A stretch of DNA of 64,000 bases from assembly GCA_025359865.1 (NCBI GenBank), contig JANYDH010000058.1:1-64000 (forward strand), read 5' to 3'. The first letter of the stretch is position 1; every line of letters begins with the position of its first letter. A program made the translations under genes and the position numbers. The notes under the pieces were generated by a model that saw only the letters and a list, made by a program, of their open reading frames with translations, had not been told where the DNA came from and made no database searches. The DNA is from Actinomycetes bacterium (GTDB lineage: Bacteria; Actinomycetota; Acidimicrobiia; Acidimicrobiales; Ilumatobacteraceae). This document shows, piece by piece, positions 8,415 to 17,189 of this stretch.

Positions 8415-10192
8415 TCCGAGTCGCCGACCTCAGCCACGAATGGTCCGGTTTCGCCATAGTCCGCGTAGAACTCCGGATGCACGTCTGGCAGCGGAAACTG
8501 ATCGAGGTCGACGAGACCCTTCGTGATCTCTGCGGCACCGCCGACGCGATCCATCCAACTCCGAAACACCTCGCCAGCTTCGCGTTCCTCGGCGAATCGG
8601 CGCACGACACGCACTGCGGCTTCTGGTGCATTCTTGGCCGGCAGTCGCAATGCCTTCTCGCCGAAGTTGATCTGCTCTTGGCCGACGTACCCACCGAGCA
8701 ACATCTGGTACCCGGGAGCCGACCTGCCATGTGCCCGTCGTTCGGCGCCGAAGAACCCGATATCCGCGGTGTGATGCTGGCCGCAACTGTTGGTGCAGCC
8801 CGAGATGTTGATCCGCACGCCGCCAACTTCGGCGAGACCTTCTGCTTCGAGCGCTTCGCCGATTGCCTTTGCCAGACCGCGAGACTGGGTGACCGCGATG
8901 TTGCAGGTGTCCGAGCCCGGACAGGCGACGACATCGCGCGCCAGTTCCGCTCCGGGCCGCGCCATACCGATTGCGTCGAGCCGGGCGTAGAGCACCGGAA
9001 GTTGGGCCTCGCTGAGCGCGCGGAACACGACGTTCTGGCGATTGCTCAACCGCACATCGGCGCCCAGCTCACGCTGAATTGAAGCCAGTGAGCGGAACTG
9101 TGCTGCGGTGATGTCACCGAGGCCCGCATAGGCAACGGCCGAGACTGAACCGTTGGCGGTACCGCGAATCACGCTGGTTGCGGCCCACCGACCGTAGGGG
9201 TCTGACGGGAGCAATCGCACGGCGACTCCTTGACCGACGGCGGACACCTCGCCTCGCGATGCTCTACCGGCAGGAGCGTCGCCGACCTTGTCGACGATCG
9301 CAGGGATACCTCCCGGCCATGACGACGACGCCGGCAGGGTACGACGGACCTTCAGTACTCGTCGACGAAGTTCGTCGATGCCGAGTTGATCGACCACCCA
9401 CTTCAGTCGGGCGCGCAGCTTGTTGTCGCGGTTGCCGGTCTGATCGAACACTCGCAACAACGCCTCGATGGTGGGCAGCAGATCCTCGCGGGCGGTGAAC
9501 TCTTCGAGCGCCAGCGCCGGATGAGGGGTTGCCCCTAACCCGCCGGCGATGTACACCCGGAATCCGGTCTCGACCGAACCGTCAGGCAACGTGCGCGAGG
9601 TGGCGATGACACCGGCGTCGTTGAACATCGCTTGGCCGCAATCGGTGGAGCAGCCCGAAAAGTTGATCTTGAACTTTCTCGGCAGCCGTTGTCCGAGCGG
9701 GTTCCGCACGAAGTGCTCGAAGGCCGCTTCGGCCCACGGGGTGACGTCGAGGAACTCGTGTGGGCATGCACCGGCGAGATGGCAGGCCATCACGTTACGG
9801 ACCGTGTCGCCGCACGACTCGCGGCTGGTGAGCCCTACGGCCGCGAGTTCGCGCAGCACCTCGGGCACCCTGGTCAGCTCGACGAAGTGGATCTGGACGT
9901 TCTGACGGGTGGTGATATGGCCCCAGCCGCGTGAGTACGTCTCGCTGAGGTACCCCATCAGATCGAGTTGCTCGGGCGTGATGGTTCCGGCCGGCAGTTT
10001 GATCCGCACCATCTGGTTGGTGCCGCCCTGACGCTGGCCGTAGACGCCGTTGTTCAGGCGCATCACCCGAAACACATCTTCGTCGATCTCACCGGATTGG
10101 TACTGGGCGATCGCCCGCTCGAACCGTTCGATGTCGCGGTGCTGCTCGGCATCGAGGTCACGAGGTGCTGCGATGATGGGGGTGATGTTCAC
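8402..10192 (-). CDS. Ferredoxin-type nitrite/sulfite reductase (siroheme, 4Fe-4S)
   Basis: Six-electron reductase of 596 aa turning sulfite to sulfide or nitrite to ammonia. Two pseudo-repeats are visible: MVRIKLPAGTITPEQLDLMGYLSETYSRGWGHITTRQNVQIHF, and the second half with ADVRLSNRQNVVFRAL. The siroheme-coupled 4Fe-4S ligands are ACPGSDTC (C-x5-C) and SGCTNSCG (C-x3-C). GTG start at 10192 follows GGAGG at a good distance. The sequence does not decide between SirA and NirA; the lack of nitrate genes and nearby FMN monooxygenases favour sulfite slightly. Downstream DUF4202 overlaps by 13 bases. An inverted repeat lies 16 bp upstream. Confidence 0.9.
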   Translation of the reverse strand: MNITPIIAAPRDLDAEQHRDIERFERAIAQYQSGEIDEDVFRVMRLNNGVYGQRQGGTNQMVRIKLPAGTITPEQLDLMGYLSETYSRGWGHITTRQNVQIHFVELTRVPEVLRELAAVGLTSRESCGDTVRNVMACHLAGACPHEFLDVTPWAEAAFEHFVRNPLGQRLPRKFKINFSGCSTDCGQAMFNDAGVIATSRTLPDGSVETGFRVYIAGGLGATPHPALALEEFTAREDLLPTIEALLRVFDQTGNRDNKLRARLKWVVDQLGIDELRRRVLKVRRTLPASSSWPGGIPAIVDKVGDAPAGRASRGEVSAVGQGVAVRLLPSDPYGRWAATSVIRGTANGSVSAVAYAGLGDITAAQFRSLASIQRELGADVRLSNRQNVVFRALSEAQLPVLYARLDAIGMARPGAELARDVVACPGSDTCNIAVTQSRGLAKAIGEALEAEGLAEVGGVRINISGCTNSCGQHHTADIGFFGAERRAHGRSAPGYQMLLGGYVGQEQINFGEKALRLPAKNAPEAAVRVVRRFAEEREAGEVFRSWMDRVGGAAEITKGLVDLDQFPLPDVHPEFYADYGETGPFVAEVGDSECAV

Positions 10193-10207
10193 TGCGGTGC
10201 CTCCGAC

Positions 10208-10245
10208 CTAATCCCGACTATTTCAATCAACAATATCAGGATTAG
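10208..10245. promoter_or_regulatory. Inverted repeat upstream of the siroheme reductase
   Basis: CTAATCC (10208-10214) and GGATTAG (10239-10245) are perfect inverted 7-mers separated by an AT-rich 24-base spacer, in an otherwise GC-rich context and just upstream of the reductase start. It could hold the promoter and an operator; the binding protein is unknown. Confidence 0.45.
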
Positions 10246-10290
10246 AGGCGGATGCCACGCTCATCGCCAGCATCGCGCATACCGCGCCGA

Positions 10291-10548
10291 TCAACGACCG
10301 GGCGATTCGCCGATCTCGCGTAGCGCGTCGTGGATCGCTCCTCGCAGCCTCCTGGCCGGTTCTGGGGCGAGATGGGCAACGAGTCCCTCCGCCGGTCGCC
10401 CCACCTCTTCCACCGTGAGCACCACCCTCGGCTGCGCATCGTCGTAGTCATCACTGATCGCGATCGCCCACGACAGCAGCGCTGCGTCATCGGTGCCGGG
10501 GGGCAGATCCGAGGGGTCAAACGGATAGTCGTCGATAGAGCGGCGCAT
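10291..10548 (-). CDS. Small conserved-looking acidic protein, unknown function
   Basis: Predicted 85-aa protein beginning MRRSIDDYPFDPSDLPPG, rich in Asp and Glu, then a strand-like VVLTVEE and an amphipathic helix ending DALREIGESPGR. Residue composition and the regular DxD pattern look like real coding sequence, and I recall similar small actinobacterial proteins, but I cannot assign a function. ATG at 10548 is preferred over 10566. It lies upstream of the siroheme reductase on the same strand. Confidence 0.55.
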   Translation of the reverse strand: MRRSIDDYPFDPSDLPPGTDDAALLSWAIAISDDYDDAQPRVVLTVEEVGRPAEGLVAHLAPEPARRLRGAIHDALREIGESPGR

Positions 10549-10627
10549 CACCGCAGCCTGCCACACAACCCACTCCCATCATTCGGAGATGGTTCTGAGC
10601 CGCAGAAGGCGCGTCACCGGATGTCCC

Positions 10628-10666
10628 GCGTCGAGTTTCCTTTGGTGGCGATAGGAAACTCGACGC
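10628..10666. repeat. 13-bp-stem hairpin related to the interior of R2 and R3
   Basis: GCGTCGAGTTTCC (10628-10640) and GGAAACTCGACGC (10654-10666) are perfect arms around a 13-base loop. Decayed versions (GCGTCGACTTTC ... GATAACTCGACGC) occur inside repeat R2 near 10918 and twice in R3 near 22780 and 22852, so this is a scattered hairpin module. Confidence 0.8.
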
Positions 10667-10745
10667 GGCGCGCGTCAACATCGACGACTGATCGGATCGC
10701 GACTCCAAAGTGAGCAACTGATCACCGCCGGAACGACCAATCGCC

Positions 10746-11160
10746 GACCGTTGGCGTTGGGTTGTCATTGGCAGGTAGTCGCAAATTGCGGGTGAGGTTG
10801 GCGGTACCCGGTCCCGATCCCGGCCGTGCGGTCGCGCTGCAGCGTGAACGTTCGTTGCATGACAGGCAGGCGTGGTGGAAGTCTGGATCAGCGACCACGA
10901 CGGCTGTGCGGGCAGCATCGCGTCGACTTTCACGTCGCCAGCGCCGATAACTCGACGCGACTCGGCACCGCAACAACGGGTAGGCCCGGCGGGCGAGCTG
11001 TCAGTCGCCGACGTTGAGCCGACTTCTGTGGCACAACCACGAGTTCAGCAACACCCATGACACCGTTGCCGACAACACGACCAGACGGCCAACCTCACCC
11101 GCCACACCACCAAACAGCATCGTGCGACAGCCCGTTGGCAACAACCCGACGCCCAAGGTC
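10746..11160. repeat. MITE-like element, copy R2
   Basis: A 415-bp non-coding element with imperfect 38-bp terminal inverted repeats: 10746-10783 begins GACCGTTGGCGTTGGG and ends TAGTCGCA; 11123-11160 begins TGCGACAG and ends CCCAAGGTC. The interior is closely similar along its length to R3 at 22600-23102, including GCAGCGTGAACGTTCG, a GCGTCGACTTTC/GATAACTCGACGC hairpin and GGCCAACCTCACCCGC. No transposase frame inside. Located between the small acidic gene and the FAD oxidase. Confidence 0.85.
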
Positions 11161-11193
11161 AACCATGTAGGGCTTCGGTCATTGACGCAAACT

Positions 11194-11227
11194 CCCACAC
11201 AACCCACACAACCCACACAACCCACAC
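11194..11227. repeat. 9-bp tandem repeat (CCACACAAC)n
   Basis: About four units of a C/A-only 9-mer just after R2 and right before the stop codon of the FAD-linked oxidase. Probably a slippage-prone microsatellite. Confidence 0.8.
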
Positions 11228-11240
11228 GTACCGGTCGGCG

Positions 11241-12653
11241 CTAGGTGACGGGCGGCAGCAGCGCGTTCGGGTTCATAATCCCATCGGGGTCGAGCGCCCG
11301 CTTCACCGCGCGCATCGCTGCGATCTCGGCGGCCGAACGGTTGAGATGCAGCCACCCCGCCTTGGCGGTGCCGATCCCGTGCTCGGCGCTGATGCTGCCG
11401 CCCAACTCACTGACGTACCGGTAGATCTGCTCGTCGAGTCCGCCATCGTCGATGTAGCCGCCACGGCCGTTGGCCCAAGGCGGGGTCCCCGTGACGTTGA
11501 CGTGGATGTTGCCATCACCGACGTGACCGAACTGCCACGTCGTCGCGTCGGGCACCACTCGGGCGACGCGACCCGGAACGTCACGGACGAATACTGCAAG
11601 CTCACTGATGGGGACCGTCACATCGAACTTGTGCGGTACGCCAACCGTGCCGACCGCGAGCGTGTGCTCCTCCCGGTAGCGCCACAATTGCGCCCGGCGT
11701 ACCGAATCGATGGCGACTGCAACTTCGCGAACCGTCGCCACGCCACCGACAGCGGCCGTCACCAGCGCAGTCGGGTCATCATGCGCGGCGACCTCGATCA
11801 GCACGTACGCCGGCCAGTGACGTTGCAGTGGTGGCGGTAGGCCGAACGCCGCACAGACCAATCGCATCCCTGCATCGAGCATCAGTTCAGCCGCATCGAG
11901 ACAGTCCAGCGAAGACCGCCAGACGCCTACGGCATCGACCGCGTCGGAGATGGACGAGAACCCGATCAGCGCAGTCAGGCGTTGCTCATGCATCGTCACC
12001 AGTCGAAGCCGCGCCGCTGTGACGAGGCCGAGCGTGCCCTCGCTGCCACACAGCAGTGACGCCAAGTCGTACCCGGTGTTGTCCTTGACCAGTCCACCGA
12101 GCCGGCTGACCACATCGCCCGTTCCCAGCACTGCCTCGACGCCGAGCAACTGCTCACGAGTGCCGCCGTAGCGCAACACGTTGACACCGCCCGCGTTGGT
12201 GGCAATCGTGCCTCCAACCGTGGCCGAATCGCGGGCGCCGAAGTCGATCGCATACCGCAGACCAGCAGCTGCTGCTACCTGCTGCAGCGCCGCAACGGTG
12301 ACACCCGCACCAGCCGTGACCTGCCGCGCAACAGCATCGACCGGGCCAATGCGGTCGAGGCGTCGCAGGCTGACCACCAGTTCACCGGCAAGCGGTACGC
12401 CTCCACCGACGAGCCCGGTATTGCCGCCCTGGGCCACGATCGCAATGCCAGCGGATCGGCAGAGAACAACGACAGCGACGACCTCATCGAGCGAGCCGGG
12501 CCTCACAACGGCACGCGTTGACCCGACGAACCTGCCAGTCCAGTCGACCTCGTACGTACGGCGCTGGTCAGGCGCGGTGAACACGTGTGGCTCACCGACG
12601 ATCTCGGTGAGCGACCGCACCAACGCGGCGTCGATGCCGTTCACGGCGAGCAT
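11241..12653 (-). CDS. FAD-binding oxidase/dehydrogenase (GlcD/D-lactate dehydrogenase type)
   Basis: Flavoprotein of 470 aa oxidising a 2-hydroxy acid such as D-lactate, glycolate or D-2-hydroxyglutarate. The PP-loop FAD domain is clear (VAQGGNTGLVGGGVP; FGARDSATVGGTIATNAGGVNVLRYGGTREQLLGVEAVLG), followed by KDNTGYDLASLLCGSEGTLG and a C-terminal cap with FGHVGDGNIHVNV and SAEHGIGTAK, which supply the metal/substrate histidines. Single-subunit form; no GlcF iron-sulfur partner nearby. Start ATG at 12653 gives the usual short leader. It is divergent from the malonyl-CoA synthetase, with 45 bp between start codons holding both promoters. Confidence 0.88.
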   Translation of the reverse strand: MLAVNGIDAALVRSLTEIVGEPHVFTAPDQRRTYEVDWTGRFVGSTRAVVRPGSLDEVVAVVVLCRSAGIAIVAQGGNTGLVGGGVPLAGELVVSLRRLDRIGPVDAVARQVTAGAGVTVAALQQVAAAAGLRYAIDFGARDSATVGGTIATNAGGVNVLRYGGTREQLLGVEAVLGTGDVVSRLGGLVKDNTGYDLASLLCGSEGTLGLVTAARLRLVTMHEQRLTALIGFSSISDAVDAVGVWRSSLDCLDAAELMLDAGMRLVCAAFGLPPPLQRHWPAYVLIEVAAHDDPTALVTAAVGGVATVREVAVAIDSVRRAQLWRYREEHTLAVGTVGVPHKFDVTVPISELAVFVRDVPGRVARVVPDATTWQFGHVGDGNIHVNVTGTPPWANGRGGYIDDGGLDEQIYRYVSELGGSISAEHGIGTAKAGWLHLNRSAAEIAAMRAVKRALDPDGIMNPNALLPPVT

Positions 12654-12698
12654 CCCCGCACAATACCGTCGCCGGGCCAGAGGCGGTACGGTCGCCGG

Positions 12699-14222
12699 AT
12701 GCAGACCGCTGGGCGTTCCGATGCAAACATGTACGCCGCCCTGTTCGCTGGGTTCGCCGACCGACTCGATCATCGGTGCATCATCGATGCGACCGGGGAG
12801 GTCATCACCTACGGTGAGGTCGATCGGCGCAGCGCACAGGTTGCGAGCGCGCTGCGATCACTCGGCGTCGATCAGGGCGACCGTGTTGCGTTGCATGCGG
12901 ACAAGTCGCCGGAGGCGCTGATCACATACCTGGGCGTAGTGCGTGCCGGCGCAGTGTTCTTGCCACTGAATCCGGCGTATCGGGCGGACGAGGTCGCCTA
13001 CTTCCTCCACGATGCCGAGCCTGCCGTCGCGATCGGTCGGCCAACCGACCGCGGTTGGTTCGACAACGTGGCAGCAGACGCGGGTGTGCGTCACGTTCAC
13101 CATCTCGGCTGCGACGGTGACGGGTCTTGGGCCGAACTCATCGCTATCGCGAGCGCCGACGATGATGCACCCCCAATTCCTACTGCACCAGATGACTTGG
13201 CGACGATCGTGTACACGTCGGGCACCACCGGCAGGTCAAAGGGCGCGATGCTCAGCCATCGCAACCTGATCTCGAACGGGCGGGCCCTCCAACAGATCTG
13301 GCGATTCGATCTCAACGACGTGCTCATCCACGCGCTACCGATCTTCCACGTCCATGGTCTGTACATCGCCACCCATACGGCGATGCTCACCGGGATCCCG
13401 ATGCTCTTCCACCGCACCTTCGACTCCGCTGCGGTGCTTGCCTCGCTGAGCAAAGCCACAGTGCTCATGGGCGTACCGACGATGTACACGCGGCTACTTG
13501 GCGAGTCGAGCCTCGATACCGCCGCCTGCGGCGCCATGCGGCTGTTCATCTCCGGATCGGCGCCCCTGTCGGCCGACACGTTCCGCGAGTTCAGCACGCG
13601 CACCGGGCACACCATCCTCGAGCGCTACGGCATGACCGAGACGGGGATGAACACCAGCAATCCTTGCGATGGTGAGCGCAAGGCCGGCACCGTTGGGCTG
13701 CCGTTACCGGGCGTGTCGGTGAGGGTGACTCACGATGGCAAGGTCGTCGCGACGGGCGAGGTCGGCGATGTGCAGGTACGGGGACCGAACGTGTTGCGCG
13801 GCTATTGGAGACGACCGGACAAAGATGCAGAGGAGTTCACGGCCGACGGGTGGTTCAAGACCGGCGACGTCGGCATGTTCGACGACGACGGGTACCTGGA
13901 ACTCGTCGGACGATCGAAAGACCTCGTGATCTCCGGCGGCTACAACGTGTACCCGAAAGAGATCGAACTGCTCCTCGACGAGGTACCAGGGGTAATCGAG
14001 TCGGCCATCATCGGGCTCGCCCACCCTGACTTCGGTGAAGTGGTCACCGCGGTACTCGTCATCGAACCGGGTACGGAGATCGATACTGCAGCGCTGATTG
14101 CCCACTTGAAGACCCGCCTCGCCTCGTTCAAAGTGCCCAAAACGATTCATGTGATCGACGAATTGCCGCGAAATGCGATGGGGAAAGTGCGCAAGAACCT
14201 GCTTCGCGACCGATTTTCGTGA
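12699..14222 (+). CDS. matB: Malonyl-CoA synthetase (malonate-CoA ligase)
   Basis: ANL-superfamily ligase of 507 aa making malonyl-CoA from malonate, ATP and CoA. ANL motifs are IVYTSGTTGRSKGAMLSH (P-loop), ILERYGMTETGMNTSNP (A5; the GMNTSNP stretch is typical of MatB), DGWFKTGDVGMFDDDGYLELVGRSKDLVISGGYNVYP (A7-A8) and PRNAMGKVRKNLL with the catalytic Lys (A10). Start ATG at 12699; an in-frame ATG at 12729 is possible. It sits upstream of the purine operon with a gap of 93 bases. Related malonate or methylmalonate ligases cannot be excluded. Confidence 0.85.
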   Translation: MQTAGRSDANMYAALFAGFADRLDHRCIIDATGEVITYGEVDRRSAQVASALRSLGVDQGDRVALHADKSPEALITYLGVVRAGAVFLPLNPAYRADEVAYFLHDAEPAVAIGRPTDRGWFDNVAADAGVRHVHHLGCDGDGSWAELIAIASADDDAPPIPTAPDDLATIVYTSGTTGRSKGAMLSHRNLISNGRALQQIWRFDLNDVLIHALPIFHVHGLYIATHTAMLTGIPMLFHRTFDSAAVLASLSKATVLMGVPTMYTRLLGESSLDTAACGAMRLFISGSAPLSADTFREFSTRTGHTILERYGMTETGMNTSNPCDGERKAGTVGLPLPGVSVRVTHDGKVVATGEVGDVQVRGPNVLRGYWRRPDKDAEEFTADGWFKTGDVGMFDDDGYLELVGRSKDLVISGGYNVYPKEIELLLDEVPGVIESAIIGLAHPDFGEVVTAVLVIEPGTEIDTAALIAHLKTRLASFKVPKTIHVIDELPRNAMGKVRKNLLRDRFS

Positions 14223-14315
14223 GGGCTGACGCCCCGGGTGTGACCATCGTCCGAGCGGGCATACATTTCGTTCAAAGCAAGCCGTCGAGCGACACGCCAT
14301 TCCTAGGGTGATGAG

Positions 14316-17189
14316 GTGACCGACGTGCACCGGCTGACCATCCGGACCACAGGCACCGACCCACGATTGCAGGCCCTCGTCAACGCGGCTCGCACGTCTG
14401 GCGTCACCGTTGCGCATCCCGATTGCGTTCCGATCGGCATCGCCGACATCGTCTTCGTGCACGGGTCGCTCACCGCCGGCCAGCGCGATGAGCTCGCCGC
14501 CGTGTTGATCGACCCGCTGCTCCAGACCGGTTCGTGGGACACGCCCACCGGACGGGCCGTCGAGGTGGCCTTGCTCCCAGGCGTCACCGACGATGCGGCC
14601 ACTGCGGTACTTACCGCATGCCGAATGCTGCATATCCCCGTCGTCGCTGCCGCTGCCGGGCGCCGTATCGAACTGCCAAACGAACTACCAAACGAACTAC
14701 CAAACGACCTACCAAACGACCTACCAAACGACAGCTCGAACGATGCGGACCGCGTTACCGAACCGGTGCGCGAACTCGCCCGCACTGTGCTCGCCAACCC
14801 AGTGATCGAACGCTGGCACGCGGGCACCATCGAAGCGCACTTCGCTGATGGTCACGCCGGCAGTAACCGCGCCGAACTCGTTCCCATCCGGACACTCGAC
14901 GCCGATCAACTCGCCGCGCTGAATGCGACACGCGGGCTGGCACTCGACCTCGCTGAGCTGCAAGCCATCCGAGAACACTTCGTCGCCGCACGGCGTGAAC
15001 CCACCGATGCCGAACTCGAGACCTTGGCCCAGACGTGGAGCGAGCACTGCGCTCACAAGACCTTCCAGGCAGCGATCACTACCGCCGACGGTGGCAGCGT
15101 CCCACCGCTCATGGGGCAGTTGCGCCGGTGTACCGACCAGATCGCCGCACCGTTCGTACGGTCGGCGTTCGTGGGCAATGCGGGCATCATCTCGTTCGTG
15201 CCTGGGGTTTCCCTGGCGCTGAAGGCCGAAACCCACAATCATCCATCGGCGGTCGAACCGTTCGGTGGAGCCAACACCGGCGTTGGCGGCGTCATCCGCG
15301 ACGTGCTCGGCACCGGGCACCGGCCGATTGCGGCTACCGACGTGTTGTGCTTCGGCCTGCCCGACATGCCCGCGGATCAGGTTCCGGCCGGCTCGCTGCA
15401 CCCTGAACGAATCCGTGATGGTGTGATCGCCGGCGTCGCAGACTATGGCAACAAGATCGGGCTGCCCACCGTTGCCGGCGCCGTGTTGTACGACGCCGGC
15501 TTCACCACCAATCCGCTAGTGTTCTGCGGGTGTATCGGCATCGGCGACGATCGCCCGCTGCCCGCCCAACCCCACCCGGGCGATCGCGTCGTCGTGCTCG
15601 GCGGCCGCACCGGCCGCGACGGCATCAAAGGCGCAACCTTCTCGAGTGCGACGATGGATGCAACCACGGGTGAGGTCGCGGGGGCAAGCGTGCAGATCGG
15701 CGACCCGATCACCGAGAAGCTGCTCATCGACGTCATCATCGGCGCCGAGGACCTGTACCGCGCCATCACCGACTGCGGTGCCGGTGGCCTGTCGTCGGCC
15801 ATCGGCGAGATGGCCGAATGTGTCGGCGCCGACATCGAGTTGGGCTTGGTGCCGCTGAAGTATCCCGGGCTCGAGCCGTGGGAGATCTGGCTCTCCGAAG
15901 CTCAGGAGCGAATGGTCCTCGCTGTACCGCCCGATCAGGTCCCGGCACTGCTTGAGCGCTGCGTCGAGCATGGCGTTGAACTGACCGACCTCGGCAGATT
16001 CACGGGAGACGGGCGGCTGGTCGTGCGTCATCACGATGCGGTCGTGGTCGACCTCGATCTGGCGTTCATGCACGATGGTCGTCCTCAGCGCGCGATGGTG
16101 GCCGAGTTGCCGACGCCCCAACGCGCCATCCCAACGGGGCGCGTCGTCGCCGATGTGCGTGGCACACTGCTCGCGCTGTTGGCGCATCGCAACATCGCAT
16201 CGAAGGCCGACGTGATCCATCAATACGATCACGAGATCCTCGGTTCCACAATCGTGCGACCGATCACCGGTGTCGCCGCCGACGGACCGAGCGATGGAGT
16301 AGTCATCGCTCACCCTGGTGATACTCACGGCTTCGCGATCGGTATCGGCGTCAACCCATGGTACGGGCTCCACGACCCCGAGGCGATGGCTCACGCGGCC
16401 GTCGACGAAGCGATCCGCAATGTGGTGGCCTGTGGTGCCGACCCCGAGCGGGTGGCATTGCTCGACAACTTCTCGTGGGGCGACCCGCGCCGGCCCAGCA
16501 CACTCGGCGAACTGGCTGCGGCAGTGAAGGGCTGCTGTGATGCGGCCCTTGCTCATCGCGCGCCGTTCGTCTCTGGCAAGGACTCACTCAACAACGAGTA
16601 CATCGGAAGCGACGGCCGTCGCCACGCCGTGCCGCCCACGCTCGTCATCACCGCCGTCGCCCATGTTCCCAACGCAAACCTGGTGGTCACATCCGACGCA
16701 GCCGCTGCTGGCGATGTGCTCGTGCTGGTCGGTGGCACCAGAACTGAGTTCGCCGGGTCGCATCTCGATCTGATCCTCGGCGAGCCGGCCGAGCCCGGCG
16801 TCGCTCCACAACCAGACCCCGCCGCCCCCGCCCGCTACCGACAGCTGCACGCTGCGATTCGCGCTGGACTCGTTCGTGCGTGCCACGACGTGAGTGAAGG
16901 CGGTCTCGCTGTCTCCCTGGCCGAGATGTGCATCGGTGGACGCCTCGGCGTCGAGGTGACATCGCTGCCCGATGCGAACCCGATCACCTCATTGTTCGCC
17001 GAGTCGATCGGTCGGCTGGTGGTCGAAGTTCATCCTCGCGACCTCGCTGCGTTCACAGTGCTCCTCGCCGAGCCCATCACCGTGCTCGGCTCCGTGACCG
17101 ACCGGGACGTGCTCGAACTGCCGGGCGTCACACCGATCCGAGTCGACGAACTCGTCCATGCGTTCACCCGATCGGAGCAGAGTTCGTGA
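14316..17189 (+). CDS. purL: Phosphoribosylformylglycinamidine synthase, PurS-PurL fusion
   Basis: Fourth step of purine synthesis: FGAR + ATP + Gln-derived ammonia to FGAM. At 957 aa it is about 200 residues longer than small PurL. Residues 1-115 resemble a PurS-type module (LLIDPLLQTGSW ... AVEVALLPGVTDDAATAVL), joined by a tandem-repeat linker (LPNELPNELPND) to the PurL core. The core shows WSEHCAHKTF, LALKAETHNHPSAVEPFGGANTG, GDRVVVLGGRTGRDGIKGATFSS and ISEGGLAV-like HDVSEGGLAVSLAEM. There is no glutaminase domain; PurQ follows, overlapping by four bases. GTG start. It opens a five-gene purine operon. Confidence 0.92.
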   Translation: MTDVHRLTIRTTGTDPRLQALVNAARTSGVTVAHPDCVPIGIADIVFVHGSLTAGQRDELAAVLIDPLLQTGSWDTPTGRAVEVALLPGVTDDAATAVLTACRMLHIPVVAAAAGRRIELPNELPNELPNDLPNDLPNDSSNDADRVTEPVRELARTVLANPVIERWHAGTIEAHFADGHAGSNRAELVPIRTLDADQLAALNATRGLALDLAELQAIREHFVAARREPTDAELETLAQTWSEHCAHKTFQAAITTADGGSVPPLMGQLRRCTDQIAAPFVRSAFVGNAGIISFVPGVSLALKAETHNHPSAVEPFGGANTGVGGVIRDVLGTGHRPIAATDVLCFGLPDMPADQVPAGSLHPERIRDGVIAGVADYGNKIGLPTVAGAVLYDAGFTTNPLVFCGCIGIGDDRPLPAQPHPGDRVVVLGGRTGRDGIKGATFSSATMDATTGEVAGASVQIGDPITEKLLIDVIIGAEDLYRAITDCGAGGLSSAIGEMAECVGADIELGLVPLKYPGLEPWEIWLSEAQERMVLAVPPDQVPALLERCVEHGVELTDLGRFTGDGRLVVRHHDAVVVDLDLAFMHDGRPQRAMVAELPTPQRAIPTGRVVADVRGTLLALLAHRNIASKADVIHQYDHEILGSTIVRPITGVAADGPSDGVVIAHPGDTHGFAIGIGVNPWYGLHDPEAMAHAAVDEAIRNVVACGADPERVALLDNFSWGDPRRPSTLGELAAAVKGCCDAALAHRAPFVSGKDSLNNEYIGSDGRRHAVPPTLVITAVAHVPNANLVVTSDAAAAGDVLVLVGGTRTEFAGSHLDLILGEPAEPGVAPQPDPAAPARYRQLHAAIRAGLVRACHDVSEGGLAVSLAEMCIGGRLGVEVTSLPDANPITSLFAESIGRLVVEVHPRDLAAFTVLLAEPITVLGSVTDRDVLELPGVTPIRVDELVHAFTRSEQSS
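14673..14732 (+). repeat. 12-bp tandem repeat in the PurSL linker
   Basis: Five units of the form CTACCAAACGAA encode LPNE/LPND repeated in frame between the PurS-like and PurL parts. The length of the linker is likely variable. Confidence 0.9.

Noticed and set aside
10242-10520. Alternative minus-strand frame over the small acidic gene
   Set aside because: Its product is Arg/Cys-rich without pattern; the frame at 10291-10548 has much better composition.
11194-11227. Regular short repeats suggesting a CRISPR array
   Set aside because: Units are 9 bp without spacers; simple tandem repeat. The other tandem repeats lie inside genes in frame. No CRISPR or cas gene seen.
12585-12698. N-terminal extension of the malonyl-CoA synthetase frame
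   Set aside because: It would overlap the start of the divergent FAD oxidase and has no ANL-like residues; start at 12699 fits the family.
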